Assembly: GCA_016801885.1 (NCBI GenBank)
Contig: CM028888.1
Location: 11,703,170-11,767,169 of the forward strand
Origin: Toxotes chatareus
Taxonomy: Eukaryota; Chordata; Actinopteri; Toxotidae
Reading direction: 5' to 3'
Length of the DNA: 64,000 nt
Under the pieces are notes generated by a model. That model did no database searches, was not told the origin of the DNA, and worked only from the letters and a program-made list of their open reading frames with translations. Position numbers and translations under genes: made by a program. Every line of letters starts with the position of its first letter. Position 1 is the first letter of the stretch. This document shows positions 49,918 through 61,900 of the stretch, in pieces.

Positions 49918-50330
49918 TTTCGCTGAAAACTTGCAGTCAGACTTCACACAGAAACACTCACAATTTGGTTCCAGGCATTCCTTTACAGATGAGGTAGTTA
50001 AGGCACCAATGGGCTGCTCGTAGCTAACTAACTACAGTTGTATAACAGAGGCTGTCCATCAACGGGTTGTAATAGTAGAAATCAAGTCACGCAGAGTGGG
50101 TTATAGCCCGGTGTAAAGGAGACGCTTACTTGTTTAATAGTGCCTCGTAAAATAAAGCCACGGATTTAAAGTAAACGCTAGGTGCTAAAAGAATAAAGCC
50201 GCAGTAGCTCTGCTTCGTGGTAAGAGATACAGTCCGTAAACATACAGCAGTTCTCCATACTGTGCGGCTGTCCGGTATATATATACACCGAGAAGGAAAT
50301 CCAGCCTACCTACAGCTGTAACACCCGTCC
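49918..50330 (-). promoter_or_regulatory. slc37a2: Probable slc37a2 5' UTR and promoter region
   Basis: Directly upstream of the ATG on the - strand. A palindromic TATATATATA (50276-50285) could act as a TATA box, which would give a start near 50245 and a leader of about 330 nt. No initiator or second splice site is clear, so this is tentative. Confidence 0.3.
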
Positions 50331-50455
50331 AACTCGACGGCGTCCGTTATTAATAGAAAATAATGATTATTATTAGAGTATTCCAGGCGATTTTCCAGAC
50401 GGAGGACCATGAGCCCATGTGACACGCCCCGCTTGACGTCACAGCTGAACGTCCT

Positions 50456-50479
50456 AAATAAAATAAAATAAAATAAAAG
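50456..50479. repeat. (AAAAT)n pentanucleotide repeat
   Basis: Four to five AAATA units just upstream of slc37a2. Confidence 0.85.
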
Positions 50480-50525
50480 CACGTTGCAAAATGATTTCAT
50501 TTTTTTTAGCTCACAACGCTTAACA

Positions 50526-51092
50526 CTGGATATTAGTTCTTTATTTATTATTATTTGTGAAAAAAATGTTAGCATTTTTTCTACAGTCTCCAAGTCATGT
50601 GACCTGTTGGTTCAAAATCCACTGAGATATGTGACCATATGACCCCACAGTTGGCTCAGTCATTCATATAGTACATTAGCGCTGTCTATTTATTGATGAT
50701 TTTTTTAAATAGAAATGTTATAATTTGTTCTCAATAGCTTACATTTTATGTGACCTACTGGTTCTAAATCTGCTCTAAAATCCTGGATATTAGTACTTTG
50801 TCTATTTATTAACTAACATTAATATTATTAATAATATGTTAATAGAAACGTGTTTTTTTAACAGCTTCAAAGTCATATGACATATTGACTTTGAACCAAT
50901 ACTGTCTCATGACATGGAAACTATTGGGAAAAAAACCTCTACTGAAATACTATTAATAAATAGACAAGACACTAATATCCATTGTTGAGATGTGTGCCCT
51001 AAAACACCAAGTCACATGACTTGGAAGCTGTTACAAAAGAAAAATTATATTATAAAATGAATTATTAATAAATAAAGTACTAATATCCATGC
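50526..51092. repeat. Inverted cluster of five related ~75-120 bp units
   Basis: Three units run left to right: 50526-50622, about 50671-50770 and 50782-50897. Each goes from 'tggatattagt(t/a)ctttatttatt' through an AT-rich middle to 'caagtcatgtgac'-type sequence; unit 2 lacks the first part. Two run the other way: about 50900-50981 and 51008-51092, ending 'actaatatccat'. Unit similarity is imperfect but the motif order is consistent. Confidence 0.65.
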
Positions 51093-51960
51093 AAGTGAGG
51101 ATGCAGGGATTGAAAATTGCCTAAGTGACCTTTCAGTGAGACAGTAATTTACAGGTAGTCCCTTAATATTATCACTAAGGGGTATGTGGGCTGTGACTGT
51201 CATATTCACAGTGAATACCAGTTGTCAGGAAGTCTGTTGAATATCCAACTTTAACCCAATTTCACACTTGTTACTTGTGACAATAAATTGTGAGTTATTT
51301 TAATTAAAAAGATAACAGAATTGAGTTTATTTGTTAAATTAACATATCCAATGACATATCTTATAAATTCCACAAACTAAGCAGCAAATCCTAAAATACA
51401 CATTCTCAAATTTAAACATGTAGATTTCCCTGATACTTACAAATCATGTAAACTTACGTTAAGTCCCTTAATTATCAATAAATATACCAAAAGAAAATTC
51501 CTGTGAGGTTTATAAAATTTAAAATATTTTCAATAAACAAAGCCATATACTATGAGAAAAGGCCTATTCTTTACTAACAGCAGAACAAGACCAAGAGCCT
51601 ACAGCCAAGTCTTTAACATCAACATACTAACATGTTCGCAATGAGCTTTGGCAAGCTAACATGCTGATGTTTAACAGGAATAAAGTTTACCATATTATCC
51701 ATCTTAGTTTAGTGAGCTATCATGTCAATGTTTGCTAATCATAGCTAAACACAAAGTTCATTTGGATTCAATTCATGGAAAACAGCAATGTCCTCTTAAA
51801 AATTTCATGGCCATCCATCTAATATTTGTTTTTTTTCGTATTGCAGTCTTGAGGCTGAACACTACCTGGACCCATCTCAGTACTGGACAAACAGAGATCA
51901 TACTGATCTCAAATACTGATATCCATCTTCTCATTTGACTCTGGGTTTCATTACTGGACT
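51093..51960. other. Spacer between slc37a2 and ccdc15 3' end
   Basis: AT-rich DNA without a supportable gene. A repeat-like fragment near 51620-51920 ('gctaacatgctgatgttta', 'aatttcatggccatccatct') resembles fish interspersed sequence, but the family is not certain. Confidence 0.4.
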
Positions 51961-51974
51961 GTTCCTTTAAACAG

Positions 51975-52029
51975 ACAGGAAGGAGCCTGTTCCTTTTATT
52001 CAATTTCCACAGCAGTTCACCAGCTTCCT
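51975..52029 (-). other. ccdc15: Very short ccdc15 3' UTR with poly(A) signal
   Basis: The stop is TAA (complement of 52030-52032). AATAAA (complement of 51995-52000) follows only about 30 nt later. Confidence 0.65.
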
Positions 52030-55000
52030 TTAACGTAAATCCAAACTCAGCATTGTTGAATGTAAAGCCTGGGCGTAAGCTGTAGAAGAGACAAATGTGT
52101 CTGTGAAGTTTTGTTTTTACGTTTTCATGTGTAGTTCCATTCAAGCTCTATGGAAGTGTGTGTAGACACTGGTGCAGGTGGTAGTGTGTGCAGTAAGTAC
52201 CTTTGGGATTATTGTAGAAGACACAGTTGTTAGCACAGGTGCTGGGGTGGGATTCCCAGAAAGAAGATGCACAGCAGCAGAGGGGAGGGAGCTCCAGTTT
52301 CTCCTGAGACAGTCGCTCTTTCATCTGAGCTCTCAGAGCCTCGATGAACCTGTCGAGAGCCACAATCGGCCTGTTTATCAGGGCAGCCTCAGCTTCATGA
52401 AGCCATTTCACGTGAAATCATTATCTATTAGTCTATTATCTAAGACTGCAACATGTCCTAATAGATCATATTGTATATAAATACTGATAAACACATTGAA
52501 GCGGGACAAAAAGCATCTTGTGCCTTAATACTAAAGGGACAGTTACTATGTTGTACACAGTTTCACTCACTTTTTTTTATTGAGGAACTGTTGAAATACA
52601 AGTAGTAGGACAGAAACTCAACACAGCTAGGATTTTGCTCCTTTTCCTTTTATGATGATAATCTTTCCTTAACAGTTTGTGACCAACAGATGAATTCAAC
52701 TTTCAAATTCATGCTTAAAATCTGATCCTTTGGTTGGTCTGTTTTGGTCTTACACAGCAAACAAACCGAACCACCGTCTGCTTGGAAGCTGACCGAGACC
52801 CACATTCTCGGACGATCTTGGTCCAGTTGTGTTAATGGGCACCAGAGTTCAATTGAAAGCTTTCACATCAGCCCAAACAGATGAGATGTGAAAACATCCT
52901 TATAGTGCTGTAAAGTGCTTTATGTAGAATCTTGGCACTAACGACAAATTAATCTTCCTTAATTACCTTGCAGCTACTTTCCCTTTCTCCTCCTTTTTTC
53001 TCCTCTGCAGCTCCACAGCTCTCTCCTCCTCCTCGACCTTCAGTCGTTCCACAATCAGCAGCTCTCTCTCCTCCAGCTTCTGTCTGGCCTCTGCGAGCTG
53101 CCGAACTCTCTCCAACTTTCTCTCTTCCTCCAGACGAATCTGTTCTTTCTCTGCTTTAATCCTTCAGTGAGAACAGGCACATTTGAGGGGAGATTTTCAC
53201 TGAGGCTGAACAATTATGTGTAATTTGCACTGATATGCGAGTATTTTAGCTAGTCTGTATATTCAACATGTTTCAAACAGGATATTTATGTAGCTAAAAT
53301 ATGGCTGAATAAACTGCCTTAGGTGGAGCTTCAAGAAAGGTGATATCACCACACAGAAACAAAGTACTGGGCCATATTTTGGCTGAATTCACGCTGCTGT
53401 TCTTCTAAAAAACATTTGACAGCCATCTTTCGAAGCTACAGAGGATTGTTGTTTGATCACTTGTTGCTTGGTCACTTTAAACATAAATGTCACAGCCACA
53501 TTAATAAGAGGAAGTGATACAAAGAAAATACTGCAGTCTCGTTACCTTGCCGTTCTCTTCAGGTGTTTCCTGTGCTGCTTGTTCTCCTTCACTTGCTCTC
53601 TCTCAATGTTCATGAACTGACGGCGGTGCATCAGGAACTGAGACTGACGCTGCAGAGAGAAACGTGCTGTTTGTAACATGCGGTTTGACAAGAGTTCAAA
53701 CAAGTAAAGTCAATGGTTCATGCATATGTCCGATGTCTACCTGTCTTTTCTGTTCGTCTAGGTTGGCCAGAGGCCACAGGACCTGTGGGACTCTGGGGTT
53801 GGACTTGAAACCAGGATCAGGCTGTGATTTGTCAGTATCCCACAGCACACGTCCACTCACCTGAAACACATGCACAGTCAGAACAGAGTCAGAAGGTTTT
53901 GACTGATGACAAACTTAAAGCTCACCACTTTATGTTAAAGAATAAGTCTGGTAATATTCTATATTAACAACTAATCACATGAAAGAGCTGATTCTAGTAA
54001 CAAGTATGGTCTATGTATCCAAATCTGGATATAGCTTATTCCTCTGTACTGCTGAGCTCCACTGATGTACAAAAACAATTAAAAAAAACAACACATCAGT
54101 GCACCACACTGTTGTACTGCACTAGGTTACATGTTCCCTCACAACTATGAACCCACACTGTAGCATATTTTGAGTCAATCCAACACAAGCTATCCTGCTG
54201 CTGCACATACTCACTCAACACATCTAACTTGTGGTTAAGAATGTCCCCAACAAATATGCTATTTGCTACGGTTTGAGTAATGTTTGCTAAAAATGACAGT
54301 GCCCAGCAGTTCCAGAAAATTACTGCGCCTTTATCAAAAATAAAACTATATATTTGTGAGCTGTTCACAGACTTTATATCTTCAGTAAGAACCAGAGGGC
54401 ATGGAGCTGAGCATCACAGACATACACAAACATACTGAGGTCTGAAAGTATTAAGAGGCTAACACCTTGTTGGTTTTGTTTTTGTTGTGGGATTTGTTGA
54501 CACAAACAAAAATACAGAACATGGGCAGCCTTTTACTCTTATACAGATTCTTCAGCTGCAGTTTATGGAACTGCAGTCACTGCTATATGATTGAATTTAA
54601 TCTTAAACTTATTGTGTGGAAATAACGTTATGCATCCGATATGAGTTTTTAAAGAAAATATGAATTAAAAAAGCCACCAACATGGCCCATAGAGTGAAAG
54701 ATGTCTCTGTAGGTATTCATTAACCTTCTGCTGAACCAGGGGACATTCATGTTGACTGGTGAAGAAGTGATCAACTCCTTCTTCCTCTTCCTCCTCTCCC
54801 TGAACATCCTCCTCTTCTTCTTCCACTTCCTGCTCTGCTCTCAGCACATGAGATTCAGCTTTCTGTTAGGTGCACAGGAAAATGATTTTTTATTATAACC
54901 TGAATATGCAAGAACACACACAATTATGGGAAGTATACATTTTTAAAAGAGGAACAAGCATGAGACAGAAACACTCACATGTCTGTTTGGAGAGATGTTC

Positions 55001-57346
55001 CATTTGCCTCCAGGAAGATCTGACGTCATTTCCCTATGCGGGATCATCCGACAGGCAGCCAGCCTGAGTCTGATCTGCCTCATGCCTTCACTAGACTGGA
55101 AAATCGTGGAAATAAATAATCCTCCAGATTAATCACGGTCACATTATGCTATCACTCACGCAAGGAAACAATGAAATTATTCTCACAGCCAAAACACCCT
55201 CCAGAGTTTTACAATACCAGATTTTTGAAGTTGGTAACAATTCTGCTATGTTGCAGTTTTAAAAATCCAATAACATCACCTAATATTCAGTTATTAAAAT
55301 AACCTCATAACTCAAATCAAATATCTTTTAAGTTTGGTTATTTAAAAAATAAACTGATATGTACTGCACTCTCTGGTGGACAAATTATGCAACACAAATA
55401 CTGTTTCTAATTGCCTCAAATATATCTTTGACATTTCTTAGCTGCAATTTTGTTGTCATCAGCAAATTTCACCTATATATGACTGCTAAACATATCCTTC
55501 TCAAACCATGGGCCTTAATCTGCCGCAAAAACATCTTCACCTCTTGTGGTTTCTGTCTTTCTATAATACTTTTGAATTTTGTTTCAAGGATTTGCTCCCA
55601 TTCAGACACCAAAGCACAAGTGAGGTCAGAGAATGATGTTGGGCGATAAGGCCTGTTTGACAGTCGACATTCCAGTTTATCCCAGAGGTGCTGGATGGGG
55701 TTGAGGTCAGGCCTTTGTGTCAACAAGTCAAGTTCTTTCACATCAAACTGGGAAAAGCTTTTTTTTTTTCCATGGACCTGCCTTTGTGCGTGGGGGCACT
55801 GTCACGTTGACAAAGGAACAGTGCTTCCCCAAACTACTGCCACAAAAGAGGTATGTGCTGGTAAGCATGTGGCCACCAGTTAGTTACAATTAAAATCAAT
55901 GACAGAAAAAAGGATTAACCTGATTAAACCAAGTATCTATTCAGTACAGTTTTGTGGAGGATGCACACATCAAAACTGTAAACAAAACATGAGATTACTT
56001 TGGTGACAATACTCTGTAATTCCCTCTCACCTCCTGAGAGCTCCCCTCAATCCCCCTATGTGGTGCGGCATCTCCCTCAGACATGACCTTCTCACAAGCA
56101 GGCACATGCTGGGTCCAGACTCGATGCTGTTGTTGTGGTTTTCCCCTCTCAGTTTTCACCTGGACCTAAAAACACAGTTTTACAATGAGGGCATCAATCA
56201 CAGAGTCAACAACAGCAAAAGTTAATAAAAAAAAACCTGACAATCAAGTCAGCCCTCTCCAATTAATAATCTTGTGAAAATATGTCATTAATACTTCACT
56301 ATCAGTTAAAATAATGTCATCTTTACCACTGGTTCTGTGTGAAGCTGCTGTTTCTTCTTGAAGACCTGGGCTTGCCGTGCCACACGGTGGCGCACTTCAT
56401 CTTGAAATCGTCGAAGGCTCTCTTCATTCTCCCTCCTCCTTTCTGCCTGGACCTCCTCAGTTAACAAAGCCTGAGCCTAAACCAAGACAAGTGAAGACTG
56501 CTTGGACGACTTAAGGAACAACCCCCAGTCTGAATTCACATCACTTTGCAGAATAAGCCCCTTCAACCTGCCTGCATTTTCACCTGAGAGCTATAAGTTG
56601 ACAAAAAAAAAGTGCAACACATTTCAGCTGGCTGTACAGATTGATACATGAGGGTGTCATGATAAATTTATAATTTCAGATCCCAAATATAAACTCACAA
56701 GGAATGACTAAAGTACCTTTTCAGTTACTGAACTTAGGTCCAACTTTAGAGAACATATACTTGACTATTTCCATTTTTGTTACTTCTTGACTCAGCTCCA
56801 GATTGTGTTTTTATTCTAATACATTTATCTGACAAATATCATTACAGCTTCTTTGCAGATCAAGATTTTATATAAAAAAAACATTATGAGTTTATAAAAC
56901 CTGATATATTAGAACAGACTAAACTACTCAACAATATGTAAGGTAGCTAAAATTACCTCAAGTTTGACAAGCAATAAGATAAAAAAAAAATACCTTATTA
57001 TGTGTTTAGAACACACAGCACTGGGAACTATAAAATCCCATGTCAACAAAACACAAGGGTAAAACTGAATGAAACTCCGTCTCCCAGGCCGTCTGGTCAT
57101 CTCCAGTAACGGTCTCTGAAGTGCCAGGCAACGCAATCCAAGCTAGCTTTGGTCATTAGCGTTAAAACTTACAGACGGGTGCTCCAGGAAGTCTTGTCCG
57201 TCCTCCACCCAGGCTCCCACCGCCACCACCGCCGGGTTCCTCTCAGCCAGCACCTTGTTAGCTCTGGAGGCTCGGTGCTCCCTGCTACGGCTGACTGAAA
57301 CTCTGTTTCTGCCGTTTGTCGAAGCTAAAACACGGCTAGCACTCAT
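52030..57346 (-). CDS. ccdc15: CCDC15-like coiled-coil protein, complete
   Basis: Eleven coding exons: 57173-57346 (the frame also has an ATG at 57358, adding MRLA), 56327-56476, 56031-56165, 54979-55095, 54725-54862, 53741-53860, 53546-53649, 52967-53161, 52571-52587 (17-nt microexon), 52201-52392 and 52030-52079. Total 1392 nt, 463 aa. Identification rests on VLAERNPAVVAVGAWVE near the N-terminus and on the following helix ALLTEEVQ...RFQDEVRHRV, both similar to human CCDC15. Exons 7-8 form a long Glu/Arg/Lys coiled coil (RLEEERKLERVRQLAEARQK). The C-terminal part has PPLCCCASSFW and CANNCVFYNNP, a Cys-rich motif possibly metal-binding. Human CCDC15 is much longer (about 950 aa). CCDC15 has been linked to centriole inner scaffold and cilia; I have no sequence evidence for that here. 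The microexon/exon-10 junction is the weakest point. Confidence 0.82.
52571..52587 (-). CDS. ccdc15: Proposed 17-nt microexon of ccdc15
   Basis: Exon 8 ends in phase 2 while exon 10, in its only open frame, must be entered in phase 1. A 17-nt segment with a good acceptor (TTTCAACAG) and a strong donor (GTGAGT) bridges exactly, coding SSIKK. Without it the frame breaks. The exon-10 acceptor itself (TTCATGAAG) is weak, so another arrangement is possible. Confidence 0.5.
53935..54530. repeat. Family A repeat (divergent copy) in ccdc15 intron
   Basis: The left end has 'aaagaataagtctggtaata'; the right end has 'tgtgggatttgttgacac' and 'aaaaatacagaacatggg'. This matches the ends of the 37061-37510 copy, but the interior is poorly conserved. 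Confidence 0.4.
55469..55860 (-). pseudogene. Broken Tc1/mariner-like transposase C-terminus in ccdc15 intron 3
   Basis: On the - strand the segment shows FGEALFLCQ, then APTHKGRSMEK, then RPDLNPIQHLWDKLECRL and RPTSFSDL, the usual order of the C-terminal catalytic region of fish Tc1-like transposases (PDLNPI-HLWD is the hallmark near the last acidic residue). It is defective: an in-frame TAG at the complement of 55834-55836 and a frameshift at an 11-nt T run (55759-55769). The N-terminal DNA-binding part and terminal repeats were not found. Inactive fossil. Confidence 0.88.
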
Positions 57347-57358
57347 AGCTAGCCTCAC

Positions 57359-57600
57359 TATCCAGGCTCACGTAAAGTGCCGCTAATTCACAGCTAAAAA
57401 TAAACTCTCGGTTAGGTCGACAGTATTGTGCACGCTATACGCTAACTGATTAAACACGAAGAAACGGAGAAGAATAATAATCCTGTAGCATTTGTTTATG
57501 CACAGTAAACACCAACAGGTGTGTTTGAGTTTCGTTCACTTCGTCTTCTTCTACTCTCTCGTGTTTGCCAAACAGTTCACTGGCGCATTACTGGCCCCAC
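57359..57600 (-). promoter_or_regulatory. ccdc15: ccdc15 5' flank
   Basis: Relatively CpG-richer sequence directly upstream of the start codon, consistent with a housekeeping-type promoter. No TATA box or specific factor site can be assigned. Confidence 0.35.
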
Positions 57601-57710
57601 TAGGACAAGAGGAGACATTTAGAAAACCAATCAATCAGCTTCATTGAGCGAGAATGTTTATGCCTCCTGAATATCAGTGATAAATAAAGCCATAATTTAA
57701 ATGCCAGAGG

Positions 57711-58230
57711 CAGGATCTTCCAAATGTGGGTCATTCTAAAAACCGCTGGTATTATTCTATATTTTTGTTTTGGGGACAACAAATCCCATGAAAAGACCAA
57801 AAACATCATGTTGATGCATCTCTTAACACTTTCTGACTTATGAGCCCCAGCCCATTTGCAGTGTGTAGTATGTAGTATCTTTTCTCTCTTATCTGAGCAG
57901 CTGGACACTGTAGCAAATATCACTCAAACAGGAGTGAGCAGTGAATTTGCCGGGGACTACTTTCAGCCGCAGATTAATACACATTTTATGCTCTAGGAAG
58001 TATTTATAGCAGCAAGATGGTGTTTTTGGGACTGACTCAAAATGCGGCAAAGCTTGTCAGCCAAAATAATGGTGTGTCTCACTGATGTGTTTTTAACAGT
58101 TTGTGGACGACAACAGAGCTCTACAGAACAGAGGAATAAAATATATCAGTTCTTGGACAACACAGACTACTCGTTAGCAGAATCAGCTTATTGATCTGTT
58201 GACAGTAAGAAGAATATGTAATATCATTAG
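57711..58230. repeat. Dispersed repeat family A, longest copy
   Basis: The left part has 'gacaacaaatcccatgaaaa' and 'gaccaaaaacatcatg'. The interior has 'tcactcaaacaggagtgag' and 'gattaatacacattt'. The right part has 'gatctgttgacagtaagaag'. Same order as 37061-37510. It fills much of the spacer between ccdc15 and psmg1; the rest (58231-58870) shows nothing recognisable. Confidence 0.55.
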
Positions 58231-58875
58231 TCTGGCAAAGAAGTATCTTCCTGAGTGAAGGACATGGCAAAATAAATACATTAAAGTTTATTTTGAAGGT
58301 ATTTGATCTTAAACCAAATTTCAAAATTTTGTTGGTGGAGCTACGTGAAAAGTCAGGATTGTCAAAGTCGATACAGTTTATCATGACGGGACCAGGAACA
58401 TCTGTACTGAATTTCATAGCAATCCATCCAGTACACCAAAGTGGTGGGCCGACTGACCAACACTGCCATCCACAGAAAACAAAAGTACATCTTTTTCTCA
58501 GAAATCAGCGGAATGTAAACAGATGGTACAATATTTCATTGCAACTATTTTTGTCCAGCATGAACCATTTTAGAATATCTGTGTGTGTTCTTGTTCATTA
58601 ACTCACTTGACAACTTGTTAATCTGGTATTTTGGAAGGAAAAATCTGTGGGGAGAAGAGGGGAAAGTTTCACAGAGGTATGTATGATGCAGGCACACTGA
58701 AGTTCCCTCTCAATATGAATTTGATTCATTCATAAATTTGTAAACCACAAATCAGAACAGCAAAATGGTACAAGTCAATTGTAACTGCCTTCTTTTTAGA
58801 AAATAATGTAATGCCTTATTAATGACAGGACAACAGTATAAATTAAGTAAATCATTAAACCAGTGACAGACAACA

Positions 58876-58972
58876 GCTTTGTTTACTTAATTTCTTTATT
58901 TAAAAAATGACAGTACTTTACCACAGGAAAATAGAAATAAATTTCACCGCTCAGTGTGCAACATGCTCATTT
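58876..58972 (-). other. psmg1: psmg1 3' UTR and poly(A) signal
   Basis: AATAAA (complement of 58895-58900) lies about 75 nt past the stop codon, giving a short 3' UTR. Confidence 0.7.
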
Positions 58973-61900
58973 TCAGATATAAAGATTACTCTGAATGTCG
59001 GTGGGTTTGACAAACTTGCGGAGGACGTCTGTGCTCGGAGATGAATCCAGCTGAGGAGAGAAAGAGATGCAGGGGATTAAAATGTTCAAAATCAGAATAG
59101 CAGGGAAACACATCAGGTACGTTGTAACAGTGATTTAAGGCCACATTAAGGTCACAATCACTTCCCCATCAACATATTAGACGGTGGAAGTGGACTGTGA
59201 TGTAGAGGCAAGATGCATTTACTGACCTGTATACGTTGGGTGGCTGCAAGAGCGTGCATCAATAGATACCAACAGATTTAGTTCTAAATTGTATTTTTGT
59301 GTTTTAAACCCTTCTAACTCATCTGATTACAAGTTGCCTCATTTGCTAAGAAAGCCATTTCCTCCCCAGGCCATAACTTCTCGCTCATTAAGTGGCCACT
59401 CGTGACTCCCAAGCTGCTAAGAAATATCAAGTGCCGAGGGGAAATGGGCATGGCAAACGACTAATGCACTTTGTGGAAAAGCTTGTTGCAGTTCTAGCCA
59501 CACCTCAAGCTCTGATGTGAAAGTAAAAGTACATGAATGAATGGCCATTTTCCCCCCAGTCAACGTGACATGACTCACTGTTGGAGAACTCGATCACTAT
59601 GATAAAAAGTCAGAGGTACAAACTTCATGGGAGAAGTTTAACTGTGACTCCCAAGGTGCCAAGAAACATTCATTTCACTGCTTATGGCAAGTGGACCATA
59701 AAAATACATCTGCTGAGAAAAATGAAAACAACCTGAGTCCTGGGTTCATTTTGGGTTAATCCAGCAACTGAAGCAGAATATGTTCTTCACAAATTGGACA
59801 ATGAAGTGATCTGAATTTGTTACTGTTTTGAATGCCCCCTCCGACTGGATTCTTCACTGCACTGGACCGTGACTCATGGGTACTGTGGTATTTAAAACTG
59901 TCCACCATTTCAAACTGACAGAGAAAACAATTTGTGTTTCTGTCTTTGGTAAAATAAAGGACATTGTTTAAAGATAAACATGAAATGGAAAAAGCAGCTC
60001 ATCTTATACCCATCAGCTGTCAGAACCTGCAGTAACGTCATCGTCTGCAGTTCAGCTAGAAGTGCAACTCAGTGCTGCCAGTTCTTTAAAGATGTTGGCC
60101 ACTGTGTGCATCTTTCATTCACTTTTGATATCTGTCAAACTTTAAATGAGCATCTGCTCTCTCCTTCATTTCCGACCACTCTGACCTTTCAACCCCCCCC
60201 CGCCCCAGTTATAAAAAGAAAAGCGGCTCACCTGTACGGACTTTCCAAGTTTGCTTAGTGCCGGCTTGTAGGTCTCCATGGTGACAGAGTCAGGGCCCAT
60301 GACATCACTATAACACTGGTAAACAACAGTGGAGATGCGGTGGACCTGGCAGTGGTTCAGTACTGATGAAACAGCACAAAAAAGAAGGATGAAAGGTTAC
60401 ACGACCACTACACAATGACAAAATGAGAATCGATGAAGACTGGACAGTTTGACATGAGGCGTGTAACCCGTCAGTCCTCAGCGACCAAGGTTCAACTTCT
60501 TTATTCTGATGATGCATCTGTTTGTTTGGACTGTCAATGTCCTTAAGTGCACCAATACTAAAATGACCAAATCAGGATGCAAGACTATGTGTTCGCAGCG
60601 AGTGGAGAGGAGCCTAATGCTGCTACATTTCATTCAGTTGGCAGATGCTTTCGTCCAAAGCCACTTACAGTTTTTCCCCACATACACACATCAGTAGCAA
60701 TTTGGGGTTCGGCTCGGTGTCTTGCTCAAGGACACACCAACAGGGAAAGAAGAAAATCAAACCTGGCTAAAGCTGGATTTATAGTGAAGATTATGTGTTT
60801 AAAACTTTTAAGCACACTATAATGTTGTTAAGGCGATAAGCTTATCACCTTAAAAGCTCGGTCTGTCTGGTCCGTGAAGCTAACTCTAACCGGATACAGT
60901 GCAGAGTCAGTCTGATGTTAAACTTGCCAGAATTTTGTCATTGTTAGCATAAATTCAAATCAAACTGATGAATCATTGATCATATCAGTTTAATATTATT
61001 GAGTAATATCAGGTACCAACTTAACATCTAATTAAATCTGAGCTAAACCGGTCACTTTTTCTTCTGAACACTAGCTAGTTTACTTAGGTTGAATTCTGTC
61101 TGAAAATTAGAGAGATCTGAAATAACAGGCAGCTGCATTATTTTATCTTATTATTAAATTCATTAGGAAGATAAGTTTGTGATTGTGCTTGGTACAAACT
61201 TATGTTTTTCCATACTACGTAGACCACATATGCAACTGCACACAGCAGCATGACAAATTAGATGTGCAGCTTTGAAGTGTCTATAGTGTTCTGTGTGTTT
61301 GCGTGTGTGATAGAGGAAAAAAGGAAAAGAGAAAACCCCCAAAAGGACCCCCAGGTAATGTGAGATTGAGAAGTCGAGAAACCTCTATTAGTGAAACCGA
61401 ATGTATACAACAGTAGTACCTGCAGCTGGAAGTCCAGTAATTATGTTGGGCTGCTCCAGCGACTGGCAGACAGGCTGACCACTGAAATTAGCAGTGTGGA
61501 GAGAGCGTAGGAAGGGAGCAGAGCTAGTGCACAGATAATCTGCTGCCTTGTAATCAGCCACAGAGCTATCTGACAGCACAGTCACATTCAGCTCTCTGTG
61601 CTGCAGACAGTCAAACACCTAGAAGACACACAGAAGGCAGGTAACTACTGCAAACTCAGTCACCACTGTTTTAGGTACACCTTTCTTTGCCCTAAGAACA
61701 GGATTCAACACACCTTACAGATTCTCCGTGCCTAATAAAGAAGCCCCTGAGTGTACAAGTAATGACACAGCAATAGGTTGCTGACAGTAAAGTAGATTAA
61801 TTAGTTTGTCTGTGTGTCAGCGACACTAACAACCTAAACTTCTCTACATAAAAACATAATTCAATCACAGCGCCATCCAACTGATTTATTTTGTATAAAC

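Noticed and set aside
52968..53159. Pro/Ser-rich + strand frame
   Set aside because: Antisense of the ccdc15 coiled-coil exon; CTC/TCC-rich because the sense strand is rich in GAG codons.
55469..55860. Functional transposase gene
   Set aside because: Contains a stop and a frameshift, and lacks the N-terminal half and terminal repeats, so it is a fossil.
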